From NCBI RefSeq assembly GCF_026241105.1, contig NZ_JAPFFT010000017.1, forward strand, positions 1 through 64,000: a DNA stretch of 64,000 bases, read 5' to 3'. Under the pieces are notes generated by a model. The model was not told the DNA's origin and ran no database searches. It was given only the letters and a program-made list of their open reading frames with translations. The DNA comes from Arthrobacter rhizophilus (GTDB taxonomy: Bacteria > Actinomycetota > Actinomycetes > Actinomycetales > Micrococcaceae). Every line of letters starts with the position of its first letter. Position 1 is the stretch's first letter. Positions 42,487 through 50,957 of this stretch are shown here, in pieces. The translations under genes were made by a program, and so were the position numbers.

Positions 42487-43836
42487 GTGACAACGCAACC
42501 GAGCCTCACGCGCGCCCTCAAACTGCCCTCCCTGGTCCTGTTCGGGTTGGCTTATCTGACCCCGCTGATCGTGCTGGCGATATTCGGAGTGATCGCCGAA
42601 ACTACCGGCGGAGCATCGCCGTCGGCGTATCTGGTGGCTATGGTCGCCATGCTCTTCACCGCCCAAAGCTATGGACGCATGGCCGTTGCCTATCCGGTGG
42701 CCGGCTCCGCGTACACCTATATCCGGCGCTCCATCGATTCCCGGATCGGATTCCTGGCAGGTTGGGCTGTCCTGCTGGACTACCTGTTCCTGCCGATGGT
42801 CATCTGGCTGATCGGGGGCTCCTACCTCACAGCGCAGTTCCCCGATATCCCCATCGGGGTCTGGATTGTCGCGTTCATCGCCATCACCACGCTGCTCAAC
42901 GTGGTTGGCGTCAAGGTGGCGGACAAGGCCAACTACCTGCTGATGGCGTTCCAGCTTCTGGTGATCGTACTGTTCGTTGCCCTGTCTGTTGGAACCCTGC
43001 TTTCAACCTCCGGTGCGAGCGCCCTGGTCAGCACAGCTCCCTTCTTCAACGACACGTCGAGTTTCGACAAGATCACCGCCGGAGCCGCCATCGCCGCGTA
43101 CTCGTTCCTCGGCTTTGACGCGGTATCCACCCTCACCGAGGAGACCATCGAGCCGAAGAAGACCGTCCCGAAGGCGATCATGCTGGTGGCACTTATCGGC
43201 GGCGCGATCTTCGTCGTCGTTTCCTACACCACGCAGCTGATCCATCCCGGCGGGGTCTTCGACGATTCGGCATCGGCGGCTTCGGACATTGCCTTGAAGA
43301 TCGGCGGGCAGCTCTTCGGTGCCGTTTTCCTGGCGGGACTGGTCGTATCGCAGTTTGCCTCCGGGCTCGCGGCACAAGCCAGCGCCTCACGCCTGCTCTA
43401 CGCCATGGGCCGGGATTCCGTCCTGCCCAGGAAGGTCTTCGGAGCGCTGAACAAGTCCTTCCACACGCCGGTATTCAACCTGGTCATTACCGGCGCAGTT
43501 GGACTCATCGCCATGTTCCTGGACGTTGCCACCTCGACGTCGTTCATCAACTTCGGCGCCTTTACGGCCTTTACCCTGGTCAATGTCTCGGTTATTGCCT
43601 ACTACCTGCGCCAACGGCGCTCGAGGAACCGGCTCAGCGTATTGTTCTACGTGGTCATGCCGGCGGTGGGAGCCATCATCGACGGTTTCCTGCTCTCCCA
43701 GTTGGATTCGAACGCCATCACCCTTGGGCTGATCTGGCTCTGCGTCGGCGTCGTGGTCCTGGGAATCATCACCAAGGGATTCCGGAAGGCACCCCCGGAG
43801 ATGGTGATGGAGGAAAAAGAAGCCGCCCTGGTGTGA
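42487..43836 (+). CDS. APC-superfamily amino-acid/amine permease
   Basis: 449 residues, twelve predicted helices. The first helix region carries F-G-L-A-Y-L-T-P-L, and the segment K-I-T-A-G-A-A-I-A-A-Y-S-F-L-G-F-D is the typical consensus region. A start GTG (42487) with AAGGA upstream gives an N-terminus similar to the family. It is 10 nt after nitrilase 1 and probably co-transcribed, importing the substrate or related amine. Confidence 0.92.
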   Translation: MTTQPSLTRALKLPSLVLFGLAYLTPLIVLAIFGVIAETTGGASPSAYLVAMVAMLFTAQSYGRMAVAYPVAGSAYTYIRRSIDSRIGFLAGWAVLLDYLFLPMVIWLIGGSYLTAQFPDIPIGVWIVAFIAITTLLNVVGVKVADKANYLLMAFQLLVIVLFVALSVGTLLSTSGASALVSTAPFFNDTSSFDKITAGAAIAAYSFLGFDAVSTLTEETIEPKKTVPKAIMLVALIGGAIFVVVSYTTQLIHPGGVFDDSASAASDIALKIGGQLFGAVFLAGLVVSQFASGLAAQASASRLLYAMGRDSVLPRKVFGALNKSFHTPVFNLVITGAVGLIAMFLDVATSTSFINFGAFTAFTLVNVSVIAYYLRQRRSRNRLSVLFYVVMPAVGAIIDGFLLSQLDSNAITLGLIWLCVGVVVLGIITKGFRKAPPEMVMEEKEAALV

Positions 43837-43864
43837 TGGCGGATCACTGAGAAGAAGGAGTGCA

Positions 43865-44665
43865 GTGCGCATCACCCTAGCCCAGATCGATTCCGGCACG
43901 GACGTCGACCGCAACCTCGAGCTCATCGAGGACTACTGTGCCCGGGCCGCCCAAGAAGGGTCCGACCTCATTGTGTTCCCGGAGTACTCGACGTATGAGA
44001 AGAACCGGGTGGACCGGAGCTTCGTGGACATGGCCGAACCCCTTGACGGTCCGGTGGCCACAAAGCTCTACGCGACGGCGGCACGTCACGGGATCACCGT
44101 CGTCGCGGGCCTCCTCGAAGCTTCCGAGGAACCGGAGGCACCCGAGGCACAGGACCGGGCCTTCAACACTCTGGTGGCCATCGGTCCAGACGGCACACGC
44201 CTTGCCAGCTACCGGAAGATCCATCTGTTTGACTGCCAGGGATTCCGCGAGTCGGAGTACATCAAACCGGCGCCGGAACCCGTACCCGTCACCTTTTCCT
44301 GTGGCGGAATGACGTTCGGATTGATGACCTGCTACGACTTGCGCTTCCCCGAGTTGGCGCGCATCCTGGCCGAGGCAGGGGCCCAGGTGCTCCTCGTCTG
44401 CTCGTCATGGGTTCCGGGCACGGCAAAGACCGAGCAATGGGCCACCTTGGCCAAGGCCCGGGCGATAGAGAACGGCATGTACGTGGCTGCTGTCTCCCAA
44501 ACTCCGCCCGTGTCTATCGGCCACAGCATGTTCGTCGATCCGCTGGGCACCGTGCTGCAGAACCTCGGCACCGGGCCCGCCATTGCAACGCTGGACCTTT
44601 CACCGGATGCGGTCCAGGAAGCCCGGGAGCAGTTCCCCACCTTGAAGCACCACCGGCTCCTCTGA
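43865..44665 (+). CDS. Nitrilase-superfamily carbon-nitrogen hydrolase 2
   Basis: 266 residues. Triad: E in I-V-F-P-E-Y-S, K in S-Y-R-K-I-H-L-F-D and C in M-T-C-Y-D-L-R-F-P. The motif set resembles omega-amidase/NIT-like or N-carbamoyl hydrolases. Starts at GTG 43865. Its stop lies in a tandem 20-bp duplication (44656-44695). It is separate from nitrilase 1 in sequence, so it probably acts on a different step. Confidence 0.88.
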   Translation: MRITLAQIDSGTDVDRNLELIEDYCARAAQEGSDLIVFPEYSTYEKNRVDRSFVDMAEPLDGPVATKLYATAARHGITVVAGLLEASEEPEAPEAQDRAFNTLVAIGPDGTRLASYRKIHLFDCQGFRESEYIKPAPEPVPVTFSCGGMTFGLMTCYDLRFPELARILAEAGAQVLLVCSSWVPGTAKTEQWATLAKARAIENGMYVAAVSQTPPVSIGHSMFVDPLGTVLQNLGTGPAIATLDLSPDAVQEAREQFPTLKHHRLL

Positions 44666-44695
44666 AGTGCAGCCCGCTCCTCTGAAGTGCGGCCC
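44656..44695 (+). repeat. 20-bp tandem duplication at the nitrilase 2 stop
   Basis: Two adjacent units of the form GCTCCTCTGAAGTGCNGCCC, differing at one base. The first contains the stop codon of nitrilase 2 (CTC CTC TGA), so the duplication lengthens the trailer without altering the protein. Confidence 0.85.
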
Positions 44696-44812
44696 GCTGT
44701 CGCAGCGGGACTCCCTGATCCGTCCAAACACGAATCTCGCTGCTCTTTTGGGCGGCCGCACACTGTGCTAAACCAAAGTCAAGATGCACCCACGCATCGA
44801 AGGAGAAACGCC

Positions 44813-46264
44813 ATGAGCACAACCACGGATAAAGGATCGGGCCGCGGGCTGGAGATCCGGTCGATCGACTACGTTCCGCTAAATGAGCGGCACGGCAAGG
44901 TCTCCCACATCGGACCGCTGTGGTTCGTCAGCAACGCCCAGATCGCTACCCTGGCCGTGGGCCTGATCAGCATCACCACCGGCGGAAACCTCATCTGGTC
45001 GCTGCTGGCGATCGCCATCGGCGTCCTGGTCGGCACACTGTTCATGGCCGCGCACTCCTCGCAAGGTCCCCAGCTCGGCCTGCCCCAGATGATCCAGTCC
45101 CGGCCGCAATTCGGCTATATCGGCGCCCTGCTGGTTTGGCTCTTTGCCTACCTTCAGTACGCCGGATTCAACATCTTCAACACCATCCTGGCCGGCCAGG
45201 CCATCTCGGAATCAGTGAACTTCGGATCCCAAAACCTCTGGTTCTGGGTGGTGACCATTGTGGCCGTCGTCATCGCCTTGTTCGGCTACGACCTCATCCA
45301 TGCCTTCGAGCGCTACCTGACGTACCTCACCATCGTCATGCTGGCCCTGCTCACGATTGCAGCCGTAAAGCTGGCCATACCTGCCGGCGCATACAACCTG
45401 GCCGACTTCCATCTGGTGCCGTTCCTTGGCCAACTGGGCGTCGCGGCCGGCTACCAGATCTCCTGGGCCATCTACGTCTCGGACTACTCCCGCTACCTCC
45501 CGCCAGCCAGTGGTCGCGGCACCTTCCGATGGACGTTCTGGGGCAGCGCCCTCGGTGGTATTTGGGTGATGTTCCTGGGCGCGTACATTGGCGCCGCAGC
45601 CGGGGAGAACTTCGAAACCATCGGCTCAATCAAATCCACTGCCGACCAACTCTTCGGCGGATTCGGTGGCATCGCGTTGTTCGTCGCCGCCTTGGGCTTG
45701 CTTTCCGTGACTGCCTTGAACATGTACGGCGGTTCGCTGACCCTGATATCGTCCATCGACAGCGTGCGGCAGATCCGGCCGACGCTGAGGCTCCGGATCA
45801 TCACGATCTCCATCACCGCCCTGATTTCCGTGGTCCTGGCGAACCTTGCCTCGGCCGACTTCCTGGCCAACTTCAACGACTTCCTGCTACTGGTGCTGTA
45901 CTTCTTCATTCCGTGGACGGCAGTGAACCTCACCGACTACTTCATTGTGCGCAAGGGCCACTACGCCATCGCGGAGATCTTCAAGCCCGATGGAATCTAC
46001 GGCCGGTGGGGTTGGGCCGGCATCATTTCCTACCTCGTCGGCTTTGTGGTGATGATTCCGTTCTTCTCCGCCGGGAAGCTCTTCGTCGGGTTCATAGCCC
46101 ACGCCATCGACGGCGCCGACATCTCCCTGTTCATCGGACTCCCCGTCTCCGCTGGGCTGTACTGGCTGATGACCCGGCGTATCGACGTCGACGCCGAGAC
46201 CCGCTTGGCCAAGGCGGAGGCAGACGCCTTGGAGGCTGCCGCGCACGAACACATCCTGCCGTAA
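44813..46264 (+). CDS. NCS1-family permease 2
   Basis: 483 residues with about twelve helices. N-terminus I-R-S-I-D-Y-V-P-L-N-E-R-H-G-K-V, similar to the first NCS1 permease. Further motifs: H-S-S-Q-G-P-Q-L-G-L-P-Q-M-I-Q-S-R-P-Q-F-G, and later Y-V-S-D-Y-S-R-Y-L-P. AGGAGA precedes ATG 44813. It is the last gene of the APC-nitrilase group. Probably imports a nucleobase-like or hydantoin-like substrate; uncertain. Confidence 0.92.
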   Translation: MSTTTDKGSGRGLEIRSIDYVPLNERHGKVSHIGPLWFVSNAQIATLAVGLISITTGGNLIWSLLAIAIGVLVGTLFMAAHSSQGPQLGLPQMIQSRPQFGYIGALLVWLFAYLQYAGFNIFNTILAGQAISESVNFGSQNLWFWVVTIVAVVIALFGYDLIHAFERYLTYLTIVMLALLTIAAVKLAIPAGAYNLADFHLVPFLGQLGVAAGYQISWAIYVSDYSRYLPPASGRGTFRWTFWGSALGGIWVMFLGAYIGAAAGENFETIGSIKSTADQLFGGFGGIALFVAALGLLSVTALNMYGGSLTLISSIDSVRQIRPTLRLRIITISITALISVVLANLASADFLANFNDFLLLVLYFFIPWTAVNLTDYFIVRKGHYAIAEIFKPDGIYGRWGWAGIISYLVGFVVMIPFFSAGKLFVGFIAHAIDGADISLFIGLPVSAGLYWLMTRRIDVDAETRLAKAEADALEAAAHEHILP

Positions 46265-46291
46265 CGCCGTCGGGAGTTACGACGGCGGGAG

Positions 46292-47863
46292 TCACGCCGT
46301 CGCGATGACCGCGGAACTCGCCAAAACAGCGCCGGACTTGTCCAAAGCCTCCACGGCCGCCCTCGGCGCGGCGGCAACCGCCGTCGACGTTTCAAAGCCG
46401 CGGCGCGGAACAGTCACGGCTTCGGACATCGAGCCGGGGCCGGTTCCGGTCAGGAACCTCCACTTGGCAACCTCGGTTGCACCATTCCAGCTCGCGTAGA
46501 GCTGCATCGTGGATCCGTTGCCCGGAATTGCGGCGATATCGGGGACGGTGCCGGGCCGGCCGGTCCATGGCGAGCGGTAGGTGCGATAGGAAGCATCGCC
46601 CAGCCCGGTGGCCTCGAATACCGCGTTTCCATCTGGAGTGAATTCGGTGGCGGCAGGGTCCGCTCCCCAACCCACCAAGACGTGTCCGTTGTCCAGGAAT
46701 TGCAGGTTTCCTTCGGCGTCACCCCGGTGGCCACCCCTGCTGAACTCTTGCATTACGACGGCGGTGCGCGCCTTTTCGTCGACTGCGAGCAGTAGCCCGC
46801 GGGACGTCCCTGTGTTGCCCTGGTTGTAATGGTTGTCAAACATGCTGATGATGCCGTTGGGCCGGCGTCGAACATCGTGCTGCCAGGCGAAGACAGACTC
46901 CGGAGTCATCGCGAAATCACTGCGTTTTCCGCCCAAACGCCACCGGATATCCCCGTCCGGGCGGCCTACCAAGTAGGCGGTGTGCGTGTGGCGGGACGAC
47001 ACGAGAAGTGCGTCCCCGCTCTCATCCACGGAGTTGAGGTGGAAGGGATCGAACGCTTTCGCGGCGCTGGAGCCATCGGCCTTTGGATTGTCTGACGGGC
47101 GCAGGTACGACTCGCTCACGTCGACGTGGTCTGAGGCAGTCCAATCGAAGAGGACGGCGCCGGAGCGGATGCCGATTTCCTGGACATGGCAATCAAATAT
47201 GTAGCCCTGCGCGGGTCCGCCCACCGACGTCAGGTCCCGCCCGACGGTTGGGTAGGAGATCATCAAGGCCGTCCCGGCAGGAGTGATCGTGAACTCATGG
47301 AGATCCGCTTGCAGCCCGTTGCCTGCATTGACTTCGGCTACGGTGCGGTAGCGGGTGTCCTTGATGATGCCCTTTCCTTCACCGTGTCCCCCGGTTCCGG
47401 TGCCAGTCCAATAGCTCAACACCGCTTGGCCCTCGAAGACCTGCACCCGAAGGTCAGTCACTCCAGAGCCCGTCGGTTCCATCCACACAGGCTCCCCACG
47501 GTTGTCCATGATCAGGCCGTTGGCGCCGTGGCCCATCGGCCCGATGAACAACAGGCCCGCACCCGTGGGTCCGGTAAACCAACTGGCAACGTGCGGAGCC
47601 GTTAATGCAGTAGAGACGAAGCTGCGGATCACAGGCGGGGACGCCGTCGTGGTCGAAGACGGCGACGGTGACGCTACTGGGGTAGGCCGGGGAGCTGTGA
47701 CCGAGGCCGGGGCTCCCGGCAGCACGCCTGTCCTGGCGATGCCCAGCCCCGCAACCACGCCCGCGCCTGCCATCCCTGCCCCTGAAAGAAACCTACGACG
47801 GCTCATCCTGAAGCGGGTCTCGCTGTCTTCCCGCGGGGCAGGTCGGTCGCCGCTCCCAGACAC
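46292..47863 (-). CDS. Tat-exported arylsulfotransferase-like (ASST) protein
   Basis: About 523 residues from GTG 47863. A twin-arginine signal S-R-R-R-F-L-S-G-A-G-M-A-G-A-G begins after about 20 residues, so the protein should be exported folded. A Thr/Ser/Pro linker follows. The body is an arylsulfotransferase-type beta-propeller (PF14269-like: L-H-E-F-T-I-T-P-A-G-T-A-L, then D-P-F-H-L-N-S-V, R-H-T-H-T-A-Y-L, and W-Q-H-D-V-R-R). Similar proteins are often of uncertain activity. ATG 47806 is an alternative start. Confidence 0.82.
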   Translation of the reverse strand: MSGSGDRPAPREDSETRFRMSRRRFLSGAGMAGAGVVAGLGIARTGVLPGAPASVTAPRPTPVASPSPSSTTTASPPVIRSFVSTALTAPHVASWFTGPTGAGLLFIGPMGHGANGLIMDNRGEPVWMEPTGSGVTDLRVQVFEGQAVLSYWTGTGTGGHGEGKGIIKDTRYRTVAEVNAGNGLQADLHEFTITPAGTALMISYPTVGRDLTSVGGPAQGYIFDCHVQEIGIRSGAVLFDWTASDHVDVSESYLRPSDNPKADGSSAAKAFDPFHLNSVDESGDALLVSSRHTHTAYLVGRPDGDIRWRLGGKRSDFAMTPESVFAWQHDVRRRPNGIISMFDNHYNQGNTGTSRGLLLAVDEKARTAVVMQEFSRGGHRGDAEGNLQFLDNGHVLVGWGADPAATEFTPDGNAVFEATGLGDASYRTYRSPWTGRPGTVPDIAAIPGNGSTMQLYASWNGATEVAKWRFLTGTGPGSMSEAVTVPRRGFETSTAVAAAPRAAVEALDKSGAVLASSAVIATA

Positions 47864-48098
47864 CGTATTCCGCTCCACCCCCTCAGGATAGAACCGGAAC
47901 ACAGTGCGGGAACCGGGCGTTAGCTGCAAGTTTGCCGTAAGAGGGCAGGGCGGGAACTCGGGTGTGTGGGGCAGGCTGTCGCGGCGTCACGCAGAGCAGG
48001 TTTTTGTTGATTCTCATCGACCGCGAGCCCGGGATTCCGGGGTTTGAGCGAGGTCGCGGTGCCAAGAAGTTGCCTCGCGTGACACGGTCCAGCGCGTA

Positions 48099-48191
48099 TG
48101 CCAGATCTGTCACAAATCACCATTGTGGGCAAATGGGCCATATCTGGCACAAATGGAGGTGAGGCGCGTATGATCAATATATGTCACAAAC
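48099..48191 (+). promoter_or_regulatory. hipBA control region with three 37-bp-spaced repeats
   Basis: Three copies of ATCTGTCACAAAT-like sequence begin at 48105, 48142 and 48179, exactly 37 bp apart. Variants are ATCTGTCACAAAT, ATCTGGCACAAAT and ATATGTCACAAAC. The third overlaps the HipB start codon. The first two are also flanked by an inverted pair TGCCAGAT (48099-48106) / ATCTGGCA (48142-48149). A TATGAT (48169-48174) is a likely -10 with start site at ATG 48181, giving a leaderless message. Nothing else is seen in 47864-48098. Confidence 0.72.
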
Positions 48192-48429
48192 TCCGTTTTA
48201 CCGGGCTGTCGACGCAGTCTCCCTGGGGCGGGCCATCAGCGATGCCCGAAAGGAAGCGTCCCTGACCCAACAGGAGCTGGCGGACCGGCTCGGCACCGCC
48301 CGCCGGACCATAGTCAGGCTCGAGCACGGCGAAGCGGTCTCCGTCGTCGTCGCCATGGACGCCATCCGGGTGCTAGGCCGCGACGTCGCCCTGATCCCCC
48401 GGTTCGCGAAGCTGCAGGTCAAGCCGTGA
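48181..48429 (+). CDS. hipB: HipB-type antitoxin (XRE HTH)
   Basis: 82 residues with an XRE-type HTH: L-G-R-A-I-S-D-A-R-K-E-A-S-L-T-Q-Q-E-L-A-D-R-L-G-T-A-R-R-T-I-V-R-L-E-H-G. It pairs with HipA through a GTGA overlap, so it is the DNA-binding antitoxin that represses its own operon and neutralises the kinase. The ATG follows a likely -10 by 7 nt; no well-spaced Shine-Dalgarno is present. Confidence 0.93.
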   Translation: MSQTPFYRAVDAVSLGRAISDARKEASLTQQELADRLGTARRTIVRLEHGEAVSVVVAMDAIRVLGRDVALIPRFAKLQVKP

Positions 48430-49700
48430 GCCCGCGGAATAATAGCCTGGAAGTGTTCCTGCACGGGGAACACATCGGGGTCCTGACCGGAAGCGGCCTG
48501 AGGATGTCCTTCCGGTACGACCCGGACGTCGTCGCCGAGTACGGCGCCTCTTCCATCCTGCTATCCCTCTCGCTGCCGGTGGATCGGAAGAAGATCGACG
48601 GCACCGCGGTGTACAACTTCTTTGACGGGCTCCTGCCCGAGGGCCAGGTCCGTTCCCACCTCGCGTCGGAGAACAGACTCTCGACGCCGGATGCCTTGGG
48701 GCTGCTCGCCATCCTGGGCGCCGACTGCGCCGGCGCCGTCCAGGCGCTCCCGGCAGGTACGTCCCCTGATGACCCGGCCGACTTCCAGCTGATGACTGTC
48801 GAGGAGGTCGTCGGCGTCGTCGAGGCGCTGCCGACCTGGGATCTGCCCGACGACTTCGCGATTACCGCTTCGCTGGGCGGCATTCAGTCCAAGGTGCTGT
48901 TAAGCCGGCACGGTGACGGCTGGGCGTGGCCGGGCCGCGGGGCAGTGTCCACCCACATCTTCAAACCGGAGCCGCTCGATTCGCCGGTGCCGCACCTGCT
49001 CGCCTCGGAAGACTGGGCGCTGAAGGTGGCCGCTGCCGCCGGACTGCCCGCCGCACAAGCACATCTGGAGACTTTCGGGTCCCGCCAGGCAATCGTCGTG
49101 ACCCGGTACGACCGGACTCCGGACGGTGGCCGGCTGCACCAGGAAGACTTCACCCAGGCTCTGGCGCTGGCCAGCACCTCCAAATATGAAACCTCCGCTG
49201 CCCCGCCGTCCCGCCTGACCCAGCTCGCGCGAGCCGCGGCACCACACACCAGGGACGACCGGGAGTTCCGGCGCGGACTGCTGCGGGCCATCACCTTCAA
49301 CCTCGTGATCGGCAACGGGGACGCGCACTCGAAAAATTATTCGTTGCTGCTCCGGGACGGCGGCGAAGTGATGCTCGCCCCGCTTTACGACATCGCCCCC
49401 ACCCTGCTGCTCTATGCCCCGAGCAACAACGCCGGCCATGTCGTGGGCGGCCAGTCCAGGCTCAACTACCTCACCCTGGACCACGTCATCCGCGAAGGCG
49501 TTGCGTGGGGCATGGACGCCGGGGATGCGCGGGCGACGGCGGTTGCCGTGCTGGAGTCGGCGGCCACGGCGGCGGCCAAGGTGCCCGCACCGGAGGAGAT
49601 TGGCTTCCTGGGCGAACTCATCGCAGCGCGGGCCGGCGAACTGCTTGAGGGCGGGACGGCCCGCCGCGCCCTTGCCGGTCAGACGCCGGCGGCCACCTGA
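48426..49700 (+). CDS. hipA: HipA-type serine/threonine kinase toxin
   Basis: 424 residues. HipA-like: N-terminal V-F-L-H-G-E-H-I-G-V-L, kinase core S-L-G-G-I-Q-S-K-V-L-L (glycine-rich loop), H-I-F-K-P-E (ATP-binding Lys), catalytic G-N-G-D-A-H-S-K-N-Y-S-L-L and the Mg2+-binding P-L-Y-D-I-A-P-T. All key residues look intact, so it should be active. HipA phosphorylates glutamyl-tRNA synthetase in E. coli and causes dormancy. It is convergent with flgE, 38 bp away, at the right edge of the block separating the two flagellar parts. Confidence 0.92.
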   Translation: MSPRNNSLEVFLHGEHIGVLTGSGLRMSFRYDPDVVAEYGASSILLSLSLPVDRKKIDGTAVYNFFDGLLPEGQVRSHLASENRLSTPDALGLLAILGADCAGAVQALPAGTSPDDPADFQLMTVEEVVGVVEALPTWDLPDDFAITASLGGIQSKVLLSRHGDGWAWPGRGAVSTHIFKPEPLDSPVPHLLASEDWALKVAAAAGLPAAQAHLETFGSRQAIVVTRYDRTPDGGRLHQEDFTQALALASTSKYETSAAPPSRLTQLARAAAPHTRDDREFRRGLLRAITFNLVIGNGDAHSKNYSLLLRDGGEVMLAPLYDIAPTLLLYAPSNNAGHVVGGQSRLNYLTLDHVIREGVAWGMDAGDARATAVAVLESAATAAAKVPAPEEIGFLGELIAARAGELLEGGTARRALAGQTPAAT

Positions 49701-49738
49701 CGTTTCGGACACGGACCGCGCGCTGAGGGCGGCCGGGA

Positions 49739-50911
49739 TTACCGCTTCAAGTTGCTCAGCTCCTGTAGTACCTCGTCCGAAGTAGTGATGATGCGGGCGT
49801 TGGCCTGGAAGCCGCGCTGGGCCACGATCAGGTTGGTGAATTCCTGGGACAGGTCCACGTTGGACATCTCTAGTGAGCCGGCAGTCAGGGTGCCGATTCC
49901 GGCGTCGCCCGGTGCGCCCAACTGGGCCGTGCCGGAGTTGGCGCTGGCCACGTAGGTGGAGTTGCCCGCTTTCTCGAGGCCACCGGGGTTGGTGAAGCGG
50001 GCAAGTGCCACACGTGCAAGGACCTGCTTGCTGCCGTTGCTGAACGAACCGATGAGCGAGCCGTCCCCGCCCAGGGTGAAGGACTCGAGCTTTCCGGCCT
50101 CGGAGCCGTTCTGGCTGCCGACGGTGAGCGTGCTCATGGCGGCGAAGCCGGTAACGGTGGACATGTCCACCGTTACCCCGCCGACCGTCATGGTGCCGCC
50201 CGAGGTCAGGGCACCGTTCGTGAACGCGAGCGTCGAATTTCCTGCGGCGCCGTTGGCGTCTGACCCGGCCACATCCCAGCCGGCCGCAGAGCGGCTGAAC
50301 GTCAGCTTCAGGCTGCGGGAGGCGCCGTCGGCGTCGTACACCTTGACCTGGCGCTCCACACTGGCCCCGACGGCGGCGTCGGACGGCAGGTTGCCGTCCA
50401 GCGAAGTCTTGGTGGTGGCGACGGCGGCTGCCGTGGTGTTGGGCGAGAGCGCGATGGGCCCGACCGGACCTCCCACGTTCACGGCGCCGTTGGCCGCGGA
50501 CCACCCCTGGAGAATGCCGCCGTCGGGGCTCACAAGGCGGCCGGCGGCGTCCATGTCGAAGGCGCCGGCGCGCGTGTAGAGCTGCTGGCCGCCCTTGCTG
50601 GTGATGAAGAATCCGTCGCCGGAGATCATCATGTCCGTGGCACGCCCGGTGTTCTGCGATGAACCCTGGCTGAAGTTGGTGCTGACCGCCGCCACGCGCA
50701 CACCCAAACCGATCTGGGCCGGGTTGGTGCCGCCGGTTTCGGTCTGCGGAGCGCCGGCTCCCTGCGTCATCTGGGAGAGCGTGTCCTGGAACTGGGTGGA
50801 AGAAGCCTTGAAACCGGCCGTGTTCACGTTGGCGATGTTGTTGCCCGTGACGTCCAGCATGGCCTGGTGGGCTCGGAGGCCGGAGATTCCGGAGTACAGC
50901 GAACGAAGCAT
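49739..50911 (-). CDS. flgE: Flagellar hook protein FlgE
   Basis: 390 residues. N-terminal D0 with M-L-R-S-L-Y-S-G-I-S-G-L-R-A-H-Q-A-M-L-D-V-T-G-N-N-I-A-N-V-N-T-A-G-F-K, then G-D-G-F-F-I-T. The C-terminal coil is L-S-Q-E-F-T-N-L-I-V-A-Q-R-G-F-Q-A-N-A-R-I-I-T-T-S-D-E-V-L-Q-E-L. FlgE polymerises into the hook. It is the last flagellar gene before the non-flagellar block. Gap to flgD is 46 nt. Confidence 0.96.
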   Translation of the reverse strand: MLRSLYSGISGLRAHQAMLDVTGNNIANVNTAGFKASSTQFQDTLSQMTQGAGAPQTETGGTNPAQIGLGVRVAAVSTNFSQGSSQNTGRATDMMISGDGFFITSKGGQQLYTRAGAFDMDAAGRLVSPDGGILQGWSAANGAVNVGGPVGPIALSPNTTAAAVATTKTSLDGNLPSDAAVGASVERQVKVYDADGASRSLKLTFSRSAAGWDVAGSDANGAAGNSTLAFTNGALTSGGTMTVGGVTVDMSTVTGFAAMSTLTVGSQNGSEAGKLESFTLGGDGSLIGSFSNGSKQVLARVALARFTNPGGLEKAGNSTYVASANSGTAQLGAPGDAGIGTLTAGSLEMSNVDLSQEFTNLIVAQRGFQANARIITTSDEVLQELSNLKR

Positions 50912-50957
50912 GGTGTGGCCTTTCTTCGGGTGGTTCGGGGCGGAAGTTTGTGGAGCG

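Noticed and set aside
48900..50504. Minus-strand ORF of about 530 codons across hipA and flgE
   Set aside because: Spans two real genes (antisense to hipA, out of frame in flgE) and consists of Arg/Gly/Pro-rich sequence.
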